The position numbers and the translations under genes are program-made. DNA of 64,000 bases from Herpomyces periplanetae (Eukaryota; Ascomycota; Laboulbeniomycetes; Herpomycetales; Herpomycetaceae), in the NCBI GenBank assembly GCA_009733715.1, contig WMKJ01000068.1, positions 1-64,000 of the forward strand, read 5' to 3'. Shown here one piece after another: positions 31,004-41,106 of this stretch (position 1 is the stretch's first letter; each line of letters opens with the position of its first letter). Below the pieces are notes generated by a model. It had not been told where the DNA came from and ran no database searches. It was given only the letters and a program-made list of their open reading frames with translations.

Positions 31004-33769
31004 ATGACGGCTGAGATTGACAAAATTCATCGAATTTACGTGAATGAGGACGGTAGTCCGCGTATTCCGAGTGATCGATATATCAATTTACCGGCAGCGA
31101 AATACTCGTGTTATACGTTACGGATAGTTGTGGTGTGTGAAAATTATGATAAAAAAATGGGAAAGTTGTATTGGGACTTTGAAGATTCCGGAGGAAAGGG
31201 ACAAGTAATACACAAAAGAGAATGGAAATGGACGGATGTGAAATGTGACGATGAAAAGTGCTACGCTGATTTGACCATAGAGCATGAAGCAAATGGAAGC
31301 ATGCTTACAATTTTCTTTGAATTTACTGATACGGGCAAGACGGCTGAAGTGGGGTTAACGGTAAAACCTGATGTTCGAATTTCAGGCAATATAGTGGAGT
31401 TGGACCAAGTGTCCATGATTTCAGTAATACCGAGATTATTTGAGGGTGATGATTGGCGTGATTGGGAGCGCCAGTTTCGAGGAATTAAGAAACGTGGGTA
31501 TAATTGTGTTCACTTTACGCCCATACATGTATGTGGAGAATCCGGTTCACCGTACAGTATATATGATCATGTTCAGTTTGACGGGAAAATGTTTCCAAAA
31601 GGAGCGGATAGCGTAAAAGAAATGGTGAAGTGTATGGAAGAGAGGTACGGGTTATTAGCAGTTTGTGATATGGTATGGAATCATATTGCACCAAATAGCG
31701 AATGGTTAATGGTGAATGCCGACACGGCTGGGTATAATGTGATAAATGAACCTCATTTGTGGCCTGCACTAGAGTTGGATTTGGCGATTTATCGCCTTGG
31801 AAAGAAGATGACTCGGGAAGGTGTTAGATTAGCGAATGAAAATGATTTGAATGAGTATATTCAACGAGTTGACAAGGAATGTATTCATGCAATTAAATTG
31901 TGGGAGTTTTATGTGATGGAAAGACATAGCGAAATTGAAATGATTGTGGACGTATGGCTGCAAGGTAACTTTGATATGAATGGAGAAGATTCTTATATTA
32001 GTGTTCCTAACGAGGTTACCACACAGGGAGATGATGGTTTTAGCGGAGTGGATGAGAGGGTTCGCGTTTCACGAATTATTGATTGGACATGGGATAATGC
32101 AATACGGGGAAAGGATAGTTTGGGTAATCGATTCCATCGTGGATTAACGAGTAAACTGGTGGGAGAAAAGTTAGCACGGGAATTTGGAAGGGTTTCTACG
32201 GTGGAAGCGACCCGTTTGACGGAACGATTGGTGGATGAGATAAATTTGAGATTTTATTATGAGTATGATGGAGATCGAGATGTAATTCTGGATGAGTTGC
32301 GCAATCGTATACGTGAAGAAGGCTTTGGGGGCAAGAATAGTTTGGTGAAACGGTATTTTACACCAATTGATTTTCACAGAGCGGAGGTTAATGGGAAACG
32401 AGTAGAAACTCACGACGTTCCCGTAAATAGATATTTGGTTAACAATGGATGGGTTTGGGGTGAACAAGGGTTAACGGATATAGCGGGAGTTTCATCGAAA
32501 GCCTATCTCCACCGGAAGGTTCACGTATGGGAAGACTGTGTTAAGGTTCGGTTTGGTAATTTTGATGAGGTTAATACCCCAGTTTGGCAGTATATGATTG
32601 AGTATACTAAGTTAATGGCATCGATATTTCACGGGTTTCGTATTGATAATTGTCATGGAATGAGTTTACAGGTTGCTGAAAGACTGCTTAAGGTAGGCCG
32701 GTTAGTGAAGCAGAATATTTTAGTGTACGGGGAAATATTTTCCGGCAACCGGAATATAGATTTGGCCTATGTTAAGCGGTTAAATTTAACGGGCATAATT
32801 CGGGCGATTGGGGAAGAAATGGATCGGGATCATTTAATTGGGAACTTGATAAATGAGCACGAACATGAAACAAATGATTTAGTACAAGGTGCAAAAATCC
32901 CACTTATATCGTTTGATTTTACTCATGATTCACGTATACCGACAGATATAGAACAATATCTCCGGAGTTTTATGATAATGTGTCTCAATTATATGACCCA
33001 GAGTGCTGTAGGAAGTGTTATGGGGTTTGATGAAGCGATAAACCATCATATTGATATAGTGCATGAGCGAAGACGGTACAATTCTCAGTATTCTACCGTA
33101 GGGTTAGCAGATCATGGGGATGAGGAAGAGGGAATTAGCATTGGAGAAGTTCGGGCGAAACTTGGATTACTTCGTAAATGGATGATTCAGGAACAGTTGA
33201 CCATATTGAAGCAACAGGAAATATTTTGCACAATACACTGTCCAAGTTGCGCCTGTGATTGCGCCCGCGCTATACACCCAAGCTGTTTACACTATGACGT
33301 CACCATCCCCGGCAAAGCTTGCGCCTGCGCCCACTGTCCAGGTCACAAGACCCGCTCTACCTGCTGCGAGCAGGCCTCAGCGCCCACAGCCACCCTGCCG
33401 GCCCTGGCACGTGCCAGCAAGGTAACGCCGAACTACGTCATCATGGTGTGTGGCTGGAATCTTCCCGGGGCAAGAACGACCGTAGCGCTCCGGGCCGATT
33501 TGGGCGAGGCTTCCCACGTGGAGATTTGCAGCCATTGGCGTTTATGGCTTGATCCCGGCCGAGTCGATTCCGACAGTAGTCGGCTTGTTGGTCTTCCGGT
33601 CCGAGTGGCATGCTTGGCAAATACGGGCTCCGAGTTGGGTACGTTCCCGGCTGGCGCGGGCTCGGGATCTCGTGACGTGTATCTTGGAGGAATTCAGGAA
33701 GGCGACGTTGTGATAATCCAAGTTTCAAATCAAACGCGAAATTCCCTTTCTCAATTGCTTAAATCGTAA
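31004..33769 (+). CDS. GDB1: Glycogen debranching enzyme, transferase half only (C-terminal glucosidase absent)
   Basis: 921 residues, whereas fungal and animal debranching enzymes have about 1,500. The N-terminal beta domain and the GH13-like 4-alpha-glucanotransferase domain are clear: VCDMVWNHIAPNSEWL, NRYLVNNGWVWGEQGL, SSKAYLHRKVHVW, catalytic Asp in HGFRIDNCHG (about residue 548), acid/base Glu in YGEIFSGN (about 575) and FDFTHDS (about 638). From about residue 740 the DNA becomes GC-rich and encodes eleven Cys within about 50 residues (CTIHCPSCACDC...). After that a beta-rich segment (NYVIMVCGWN; RLVGLPVRVACL; VYLGGIQEGDVVIIQV) lines up with the central domain of Gdb1/AGL. The protein then stops, so the amylo-1,6-glucosidase (GH133) half is missing and does not fit in the 205 bp before ARL2. 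The gene may be a transferase-only form or truncated. Confidence 0.85.
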   Translation: MTAEIDKIHRIYVNEDGSPRIPSDRYINLPAAKYSCYTLRIVVVCENYDKKMGKLYWDFEDSGGKGQVIHKREWKWTDVKCDDEKCYADLTIEHEANGSMLTIFFEFTDTGKTAEVGLTVKPDVRISGNIVELDQVSMISVIPRLFEGDDWRDWERQFRGIKKRGYNCVHFTPIHVCGESGSPYSIYDHVQFDGKMFPKGADSVKEMVKCMEERYGLLAVCDMVWNHIAPNSEWLMVNADTAGYNVINEPHLWPALELDLAIYRLGKKMTREGVRLANENDLNEYIQRVDKECIHAIKLWEFYVMERHSEIEMIVDVWLQGNFDMNGEDSYISVPNEVTTQGDDGFSGVDERVRVSRIIDWTWDNAIRGKDSLGNRFHRGLTSKLVGEKLAREFGRVSTVEATRLTERLVDEINLRFYYEYDGDRDVILDELRNRIREEGFGGKNSLVKRYFTPIDFHRAEVNGKRVETHDVPVNRYLVNNGWVWGEQGLTDIAGVSSKAYLHRKVHVWEDCVKVRFGNFDEVNTPVWQYMIEYTKLMASIFHGFRIDNCHGMSLQVAERLLKVGRLVKQNILVYGEIFSGNRNIDLAYVKRLNLTGIIRAIGEEMDRDHLIGNLINEHEHETNDLVQGAKIPLISFDFTHDSRIPTDIEQYLRSFMIMCLNYMTQSAVGSVMGFDEAINHHIDIVHERRRYNSQYSTVGLADHGDEEEGISIGEVRAKLGLLRKWMIQEQLTILKQQEIFCTIHCPSCACDCARAIHPSCLHYDVTIPGKACACAHCPGHKTRSTCCEQASAPTATLPALARASKVTPNYVIMVCGWNLPGARTTVALRADLGEASHVEICSHWRLWLDPGRVDSDSSRLVGLPVRVACLANTGSELGTFPAGAGSGSRDVYLGGIQEGDVVIIQVSNQTRNSLSQLLKS

Positions 33770-33974
33770 TGGATATATTGTGTGCGGGTTCATAATCATG
33801 GTTAATATTTAGTTTGAAAATTATATTTGCACTTATCGATATCAAATTCTACCCAATGTCAACTGCTCTTTTGGTTTTTAATTGAATTGACCCTAACAAA
33901 CAATATTATCCTATCACACACACCCAAACTCTCTCCCTTTCACTAAATCATCCTTTGTCACTTGTATTCCCACA

Positions 33975-34640
33975 ATGCTAGCAGTTCTTCGCAAAGCTCG
34001 TTTAAAAGATAAAGAACTTCGTATACTAATACTCGGATTGGATAATGCCGGTAAATCAAGTATTGTTAACCGACTCCTCGATAAACCTTTGGATCAAGTC
34101 GAACCAACTTTTGGGTTCGTCATCACAACTCTAACATGGAAAGGATATCGTATTAACTTGTGTAAGTAAACACCATATCCTAATTCTTTCGACAACTAAT
34201 CTCTAAATAAATCATCTTACTAGGGGACGTAGGTGGTCAAACTTCATTACGCACGTACTGGCAAAACTACTTTGAAAAAACTGATACGTTAATCTGGACG
34301 GTGGATTCTTCCGATCAATCTCGCTTGCCTTTATGTCGTACTGAATTACACTCTCTACTACAACAAGAAAAATTACTGGGAGCCACGCTACTCGTACTAG
34401 CCAATAAGTCTGATCTTCCAAATGCTCTTCCCATTGAAAAGCTTCGCATAGTTAGTATCTTCACCCATGCTCACTCTTCCACGCACTCACCCCTTCCCCC
34501 ACTACTAGGCCTTAGATCTCGATTCAATCAAATCTCACACCTGCCATATCCTCGCGTGTAGCGCGTACACCGGCCTAAATATTTCCCAAGCTATCGATTT
34601 CATTATTGCCGACGCCAAACATCGCTTTTTCCTACTCTAA
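33975..34640 (+). CDS. ARL2: ADP-ribosylation factor-like GTPase Arl2 (Cin4/Alp41)
   Basis: Small GTPase acting with tubulin-folding cofactors. Exons 33975-34161, 34224-34450 and 34509-34640 give 181 residues with phases 1 and 0. Nucleotide-binding motifs: GLDNAGKSS (P-loop), PTFGF (switch I), WDVGGQTS (switch II), NKSD (guanine, Ser for the usual Gln) and CSA. The Arl2-specific stretch [20 protein letters not shown] matches '[20 protein letters not shown]'. Residue 2 is Leu rather than Gly, so N-myristoylation is not possible; Arl2 proteins are not normally myristoylated. The last exon is out of frame with the preceding one if read through, and only splicing gives the Arl2 C-terminus. Confidence 0.93.
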
Positions 34641-35132
34641 TTGAAAGCTCACGTGATACAGAATGTGTTATCATGTTTCACACTTGACGATTTGTCGATG
34701 TATCATTTTCTCCGAACACGTCGTAGTCAATTTATTCCCAAACACGCTCGCATCTCATTTTTGTGCGCGTTTACTTGATCAAATTCTCCATCATTCACTC
34801 TAGTTAGTGGGACATACGTGTACATTTGCGTCTATTTGCGTGCGTTTACCTGAGCGGCCACGATCGAAATTGCTAGTGCATAGACTTGCGCTAATTTTTT
34901 TACAGTCCTTGCGCTACATTGTGTAGCGTTGTTACTTATTTCCATTAACGACCAGCAGTCGAATACCGTGGCTCGTACACAGAGCCTTGCTCACCAACGT
35001 AGTTACTGCACAGCTTTCACTTACTATCGGTTCACGCGTTCGGCGTGTACTCGCAGCGGCAGTGACACGTTTAAACTAATTACCAACAACATTACAAGGC
35101 TATCAAGCTTCCTAAGCGCTAACGTTAGACAA
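34641..35132. other. Intergenic region and leader of GPD1
   Basis: About 490 bp. The GPD1 frame is open for 68 codons upstream of the chosen ATG but without any earlier ATG. No other gene is seen. Confidence 0.45.
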
Positions 35133-36371
35133 ATGAGTTCTCAAACACTTTCGAGTCCTGCTGTACCGCAGTTCCCACGTCGCCATCGCATTGCGGTCAT
35201 CGGATCGGGAAATTGGGGGTCAACAATTGCAAAAGTTGTTGCGGAAAATACCATGGCTAATCCAACGTTATTCGATCCAAATGTTAACATGTGGGTGTAT
35301 GAGGAAATGGTCATGGTTAATAAACCGGGTAGAGTTGATGCGGGTATACGATCTCATCATGTACCGTCGAGTATAGAGCAGCAACCCTTATCAAAAGTTA
35401 TCAATGAACTCCACGAAAATGTTAAATATCTTCCTGGGTGTCGTTTACCGGATAATGTTGTGGCAAATCCGTCTATCACGGATACAGTTTCACAGGCTAC
35501 GATTCTAATATTTAATCTACCCCATGAATTTATTAGTCAAACATGTCAATCTATCGCTGGTCATATATTACCTTACGCGAGAGCTATATCATGTGTCAAG
35601 GGTATTAATGTATCGGATGCGGGGGTTCGTTTAATCGCTGACCAAATTACGGATCATCTTAACATATACTGCGGTGCACTGTCCGGTGCCAATATCGCTA
35701 ATGAAGTGGCCGCAGAAAATTTTTCTGAAACTACTGTAGCTTACCTTCCACCGGATGTGGATTCTTCACCAATTGACAATACAACCACTATATCATCGGG
35801 GTTCACAGCTATGCCGGTAGAGTATCCGCCTCTTACACAATCGGTCATTCGAAAACTTTTTCATCGTCCTTACTTTCACGCCCAGGTTGTGTCGGACCTT
35901 TCCAGTGTTTCACTGGGTGGCGCACTAAAAAATGTAGTAGCGTTAGCCGCAGGGTTCGTGGATGCACTAGGTTGGGGTGAAAATGCTAAAGCGGCTATAC
36001 TACGTGTAGGCTTACTCGAAATTATTCAATTTACAAAAACTTTTTTTTCCCATACCCATCCTTCATTTAATCCGGATACTCTCTTTCACTACTCGTGCGG
36101 TTTCCCCGATCTCGTAGCATCGTGTGCCGCTGGTCGTAATTTTCGCGCCGCCAAACAGTCAATTACCCAAAATATGCCCATTCACCAAGTGGAGCGTGAT
36201 ACTTTTAACGGCCAAAAAATTCAGGGCATTTCCACCGCCCGCGCTCTAGCCTCGTTGCTTCGATCTCGTAATCTTCAATCTGAGTATCCTTTATTTATCG
36301 CCGTCGACGACATCTTAAACAACAAGATTTCTCCCAACCAACTTCCAGCACTGATTGAACATACAACTTAA
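35133..36371 (+). CDS. GPD1: NAD-dependent glycerol-3-phosphate dehydrogenase
   Basis: Reduces dihydroxyacetone phosphate to glycerol 3-phosphate in the cytosol, feeding glycerol and lipid synthesis. 412 residues from the ATG at 35133 (MSSQTLSSPAVPQF), which is the first ATG in a frame open further upstream. Yeast Gpd1 has 391. The NAD site is IAVIGSGNWGSTIAK at about residues 20-35. NLPHEFISQTC and SCVKGI follow, then the substrate/catalytic region GALSGANIANEVA. The C-terminal domain has SLGGALKNVVALAAGFVDAL with the catalytic Lys, then LGWGENAKAAILRVGL and CGFPDLVASCAAGRN. A short Ser/Thr-rich insertion (SSPIDNTTTISSG) separates the two domains. The Ser/Thr-rich N-terminus before the NAD domain could carry a peroxisomal or phosphorylation signal, as in yeast, but I see no clear PTS2. 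Confidence 0.95.
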   Translation: MSSQTLSSPAVPQFPRRHRIAVIGSGNWGSTIAKVVAENTMANPTLFDPNVNMWVYEEMVMVNKPGRVDAGIRSHHVPSSIEQQPLSKVINELHENVKYLPGCRLPDNVVANPSITDTVSQATILIFNLPHEFISQTCQSIAGHILPYARAISCVKGINVSDAGVRLIADQITDHLNIYCGALSGANIANEVAAENFSETTVAYLPPDVDSSPIDNTTTISSGFTAMPVEYPPLTQSVIRKLFHRPYFHAQVVSDLSSVSLGGALKNVVALAAGFVDALGWGENAKAAILRVGLLEIIQFTKTFFSHTHPSFNPDTLFHYSCGFPDLVASCAAGRNFRAAKQSITQNMPIHQVERDTFNGQKIQGISTARALASLLRSRNLQSEYPLFIAVDDILNNKISPNQLPALIEHTT

Positions 36372-36915
36372 TTCTGAGGATAGTGCACGCTTGTGTTTAG
36401 TTTACGAGTGACTATTTTAAAGGAAAGGCAAATTATATGAAATGATTACCCAAATACATTATCTATCATTAATCCACCCTCTGATTTCGACATAATTAAA
36501 AACTAATAATTCTTGACAAACCTCAAAAATGATGACTTGAACAGACTAAATCACCGAATGAAAAAGTCTGGTCAGGACAACCGTCTAAAGAAAAAAAATG
36601 AAAGTTCACAATTTTCAACAACTAAAGCACACTACGGGAAAGAACTCTTCACAATTTCAGCAAACGGCCAACACCTGCAACTCCACGCCAATAATTGGGC
36701 AAAAACAAAAAGTGAACAAAAGTGAAATAGCAACATGCCAAATTGACTTGACCGACGAAACCTCTTATTATACCAATTTTCCTTAACCAAGCACATCTAC
36801 CTAGTACAGGGAGATGGCATAAATTTCAAGACCATACGATGTAAAGCAAAGCTGGTTGTTCCCTGGGTTGTTCCGGGAATATGGGAAAAAAGACTGTAAA
36901 CCTAAACAAAATGTC
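36372..36915. other. Intergenic between convergent GPD1 and the GPI-protein gene
   Basis: About 540 bp, A-rich, without a recognised gene. Short frames of 60-70 codons here are Lys/Asn/Thr-rich and look like chance. Confidence 0.4.
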
Positions 36916-37782
36916 TCACAAGCATGATCTCATTAAAACAGCAACCAACACAGTCGCTACGATTGTGATGGGTGCTTTCATATCACCATGTCCTAAAAAT
37001 GGCGTAGAAAGACGACTGGCTGATGATTTTTGATTTCCCGAAGATGTGTTTTGACCCTGATCATTGGAGTTAGATTCATTAACCGTGCCTCCCTGTGCAG
37101 ATCCTGAAGGCGAATTTCCCATGTTATTATTTGGCATTGTATTTGATCCAGAATTGTTATTACCACCTCCCATATTACTTTCATTTGTATTGGAATTCAT
37201 GTTTTGATTTGATCCTCCATTGTTATTGACTGGAGGCGGATCTGAGGACGGCGGAGGGGGCGGCAACGAATTGTTACTTTCGGATCCTGTAAACTTATTT
37301 GGATCTTGTTTACCACAGGTTACACTGAGGCAAGAATTTTGGCCCGCAAGATCATTAGGATGTTGTTCAATGCACTGTTTTTTCCATTCCTCACAAAGTA
37401 ATGTAGGCAAAGTTTGGGAAAAATCGGCTAGATTGGGGGTGGGAGATCTTAAGCATTGACAATCAAACATAAACGTGTCCTAAAAAAATCGTCAATTGTT
37501 GGATGTGGTAAATTAATGGATTAGATTGTGAAATGCATTACAAAAAGTTAAGCAGAGGTAAAAATTAACAAGATTTCATACCTTGTCACATAAATTAACA
37601 GACGTCTGCTTTTGGCATAGCTGAAGGCAAGAGTTTCGCTGAGCACGGCACCACGCAATGCGCATGTTAACATCAACAGTATTGGGGTTCACAGCGAAAG
37701 CTCCCGGGGGCGCTTTAGCCTGAGCGGCAACGAATGAAATGCCCGCAGAGAGCAAAGTAAAGATGGAATAAGAATGTCGCAT
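36916..37782 (-). CDS. GPI-anchored extracellular protein, DUF7707-like
   Basis: Secreted, cell-surface protein of unknown function. Exons 37782-37582 and 37479-36916 (intron 102 nt, phase 0) give 254 residues. A signal peptide covers residues 1-20 (MRHSYSIFTLLSAGISFVAA). The cysteine domain follows: WCRAQRNSCLQLCQ, NLCDKDTFMFDCQCLRS, LPTLLCEEWKKQCIEQ and CLSVTCG, matching fungal DUF7707 proteins, whose pattern of paired Cys and 'TLTYSCVC..' is the same. The intron falls inside this domain and both halves are needed. A Pro/Ser/Asn/Gly-rich stalk follows (NNNGGSNQNMNSNTNES). The C-terminus is hydrophobic after a small-residue site (GDMKAPITIVATVLVAVLMR), fitting a GPI signal. The Asn-rich stalk is repetitive at DNA level. 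Confidence 0.8.
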
Positions 37783-38097
37783 GTTTGGCTTTACTGAGTC
37801 AAGAATCAGTATGATAAGTATATTTGAATATGGATATGGGTATAGATGGATGAGTGAGGGAGGACTAAATGATATGAGGGAATGTTAACGAAAGGGAGTA
37901 TAGTTGAGTATAAGATACTGTAGATGAGCAGAGAACGTGTGTATGTGTAAGTAAATGATAATTTAAGGGAAAAAATGGGCAAAGGTGAAGGTTGATACGA
38001 GAATTTGTATGCTGGTGGAAGCACGGAAACTGTGAAAGATTATGGATGAAAGGGGAACTCAATAGAGGACAAGTACAAGATTGTGAAGGAAAGAGAG

Positions 38098-38188
38098 ACA
38101 GATATACACATATACACACATATATACACAGATACAGACAGACACAGACACATACACATACACACACCTAGACACACATACACAGAAA
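38098..38188. repeat. Imperfect CA/TACACA microsatellite
   Basis: About 90 bp of alternating purine-pyrimidine sequence built of CA, TACA and GACA units, inside the upstream region of the GPI-protein gene. Confidence 0.9.
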
Positions 38189-38523
38189 GAGAGCGTGTCG
38201 ATGATGTTACAATGAAAAGTGATTCATGGAAGGATTAACATAAGCAAACATAACTTACGTATGATTAACGGATGCCTGTTAAACAAGAGTCGGTAGGAAT
38301 TACGATGCAGAAAAGAGCGAAGAAGCAAAGGTCGTTGGGGAGATGGAATGGCAAGATTAGCAGAGGCAAGGAAAAGGAAGGAAGAAGGGAATGGATTGGA
38401 TTGGAATGAATGATACAAATAAATGGATGAAGGGTCAAGAAGCTGAAGTTTTGTGTAATATACAAAGTGAAGAGCAAGAGGGAGAGAACGACGTGGGGAA
38501 CTAGAGGAGGATAGCAACTCATA

Positions 38524-38524
<1 letters not shown>

Positions 38525-38556
<32 letters not shown>
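38525..38556. repeat. (TA)16 microsatellite
   Basis: A perfect TA tract followed by degenerate catata units, at the boundary between purine-rich and pyrimidine-rich sequence. Confidence 0.95.
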
Positions 38557-38562
<6 letters not shown>

Positions 38563-38576
38563 TACATATAATTGAC

Positions 38577-38740
38577 ACGGGCGGGCGGGCGGGCCGACGG
38601 ACGAACACACCCACGCGCGCATGTGCGCCCCCCTTCAATCCTTTACGGAATTAATCAATGTCCATCACAAACCTTGTCTAGCTTTCACCCAAATCGCCAG
38701 CAAACCTTTCCCGACCGACCGACCGACCAACCAACCAACT
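38577..38740. repeat. Tetranucleotide tracts: GGGC, then CCGA and CCAA
   Basis: (GGGC)4 at about 38578-38595, (CCGA)4 at about 38711-38726, then (CCAA)n to about 38740. The first is G-rich on the plus strand, the others C-rich. Confidence 0.85.
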
Positions 38741-40570
38741 AACCTCTCTCGCGCAGCCAAATTTCCTGCAGAAACGACGATCCGACACCGCTGATCACGG
38801 GACTTCGTAGTGCCAATCGCTCTTTCCACTTTCATTTGGACAGGCTCCATAAAGAATATGGATCTTGCCCTTTTTGGCCTGGCCAATCGCCAGTCGTCTT
38901 GTTTTTGTAGAATTGCTTTTTTTGCGACCTTCTCCGCCTCTTCTTCCCTCCTTAATACTTTTGAACTTTTCTTTTCTCTTTACTAACTAACTCTCTCATT
39001 CTCTTACTCCCTTCGCGGACTTGTTCATCCCTTAGCCTTTTCTCACCATTTGTCAACTTGTTCATACTTTTATCTCTTGTCAAATTCATCATTTCATTAC
39101 CATACTCTTCGTAACTCTCTGTAATCTTTCCACTATTCTTAACCCTTTTCGTTCCTCGATGCTGCATTCCGCGTTTACTCTCCTCCCACACCCTCTCTCT
39201 GCTTAGTTCACACACTCTCGTCTACACCTACCTCAAACTGTTATCTACTCTAGCTAGTCGTTATCGTATAATCTTCCACTATCTCACCCTCGTATACACC
39301 TCCTACACCCCTTTCCCCTCACTTCAACCTATTCTTCTTCCCTTTGTAAAATTCTCATCCAGTGTATCCTTAAGTAGTTTCGCCCAGAACATTACCTTGC
39401 CTAATATTTTACACCCACTCCTACCTCCATTCACTAACAAACTTACACACGTACATCTTCTACTTGTGTTCACCTAAAATGGTCCAATTTTCCACTCTTC
39501 CCCTTCTACCCCTCTCCCTCATGCTACTACCTACCTGTCTTCATGTCAACTATTAATCCTGTGTATCCCTTGTCCCACGTTTCCCATACCCATTTCTCGT
39601 ACCTACCTCTCCATGCCTTGTCAATTATCGTAACCGTATAATATACCTTTCCTTATCCTTTAACAGCCGCTCTTACCAACTCTAATTATTCTCCCTGCTC
39701 ACCGATAAGTTTATTCCTCATACTCTTCATTATAACCAACATTACTACCACCGTCCCAACCTCAAATTTTCATCACTACCATCCATCTTTACTATAACCC
39801 TGTTTTATTCACCGACTACATACTTAAACAATGTCAAATTTTTCCTTCGTATTTCTTTATACCCGATTATTTGTTTCCCAATACTAAAATTGTTCCCCTC
39901 CCTATTACACTGAGTCTTCTCCACTCATCATCCACTTTCGTCGCCGCCGCCGCCGCCGCTGTCTTTTCCCTTAATAATCTTTTCCCGTTTAAGAAGTTCC
40001 TCCCTCTTGACCCCATTCTTCGCTGTTTCCTTGCCCAATTTAACTACTTTCTTAATCTGTAACTTAAGAATATTTCATCTCATCTCATACACCCCCACCC
40101 GTTGTGGAAGGTGTATCGTCCCATCTCTATTTTTCCTGAAGCACTTGTTTCATCTTGTCTTCATATTACCATTAGTCCACTAATCTTAACTTTGACTTGT
40201 CACATCATGTCGTCTCTTCTTCTCCATGCCCGTTATGGCAGGGCTCAATTCTCTCCCTGGCTTTCTTCATTCGTACTTTCGTTCACTCATCCTTCCCCAT
40301 TCTTCCAACAATCTTAAACATGCACGTTTTTTAATCCAATTATTCTCTTACCATACCCCCCCCCTTCTCCGCTTCCCTTCACGCCCGTTTATCGTATCCT
40401 CTCAAATTTATCGTTCTCCTCCCCATGTTTCATTCCTCCCTGTTCCGTTAAATTCCCAATTCCAATTCTGTCCGTAATACCCATCTAAATTCCCTTTTTT
40501 CCATTCGTTATTCCTTATATTTCCCCAACATTTATTCTCACCCTCTTCCGATATCACGTAACCTTCTCCC
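38641..40570. other. Pyrimidine-rich gene-free block of about 1.9 kb
   Basis: The plus strand is overwhelmingly C and T. No reading frame over 90 codons has convincing composition. There is a (GCC)n tract at about 39942-39960. It could be an untranslated transcript or regulatory sequence. Confidence 0.5.
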
Positions 40571-41106
40571 ACTTAAAGGTTAAATGCCTAGGAAGCTAAA
40601 CATTGAAAGAAACAATACCTCGAGACAGTTTCTCATAAATCACAGAAACTATGCTTTAATAAAATAATATATGTCTACACTACATTCGCATTGCTTTGTG
40701 ATATTTATCACCCCTCGCGATGAAACCAGAAAAGAACTGCCGAAATTGTCTAATATAACAAATAATATGCTAGTATGAAGCCAGTTTTGCAAAGCGCCAG
40801 TAATTCAAAAAGTTCGCCCACATTTTTAGAAAATTATCTTTTGTACCGTGTATGCAATCATTGGTCCGGAAACGGGCAGGTCCCAATATTCAGAGTGTTA
40901 TCCTCTCAATATTTCCTTATTCCCATGCTCCAAATTCTTCATCTTAATCAGATTAACTCCCGCTAAGATTTTCCTGCAAATTACTCCTTCCGAAATGATT
41001 ACTATTATACAACCGGAAAAAATTAGTTACTCGTCCCGCCGGCATCCCATATCCCTTCCCTATAAATCTAACCTTCCAGTGTTCACCGTTTCTAATCTCT
41101 ATCCGT
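40571..41106. other. Intergenic region beyond the C2H2 gene, nothing recognised
   Basis: AT-rich, with normal strand balance compared with the block to its left. It must hold the C2H2 gene 3' end. Frames of 60-95 codons overlap each other and look random. Confidence 0.4.

Larger units (their letters stand above)
37783..38640. other. Purine-rich upstream region of the GPI-protein gene with a microsatellite cluster
   Basis: The plus strand is strongly purine-rich, that is the GPI gene's own strand is pyrimidine-rich, up to about 38520. Minus-strand frames of 70-130 codons here are repeats translated in different frames. The block ends in (TA)n and (GGGC)n tracts at the point where strand composition flips. 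Confidence 0.6.

Noticed and set aside
38224-38622. Minus-strand frames with poly-Tyr/Ile repeats
   Set aside because: Direct translations of the (TA)n microsatellite.
38665-39215. Minus-strand frames in the pyrimidine-rich block
   Set aside because: Lys/Arg/Glu-rich composition follows from the strand skew and there is no conserved motif.
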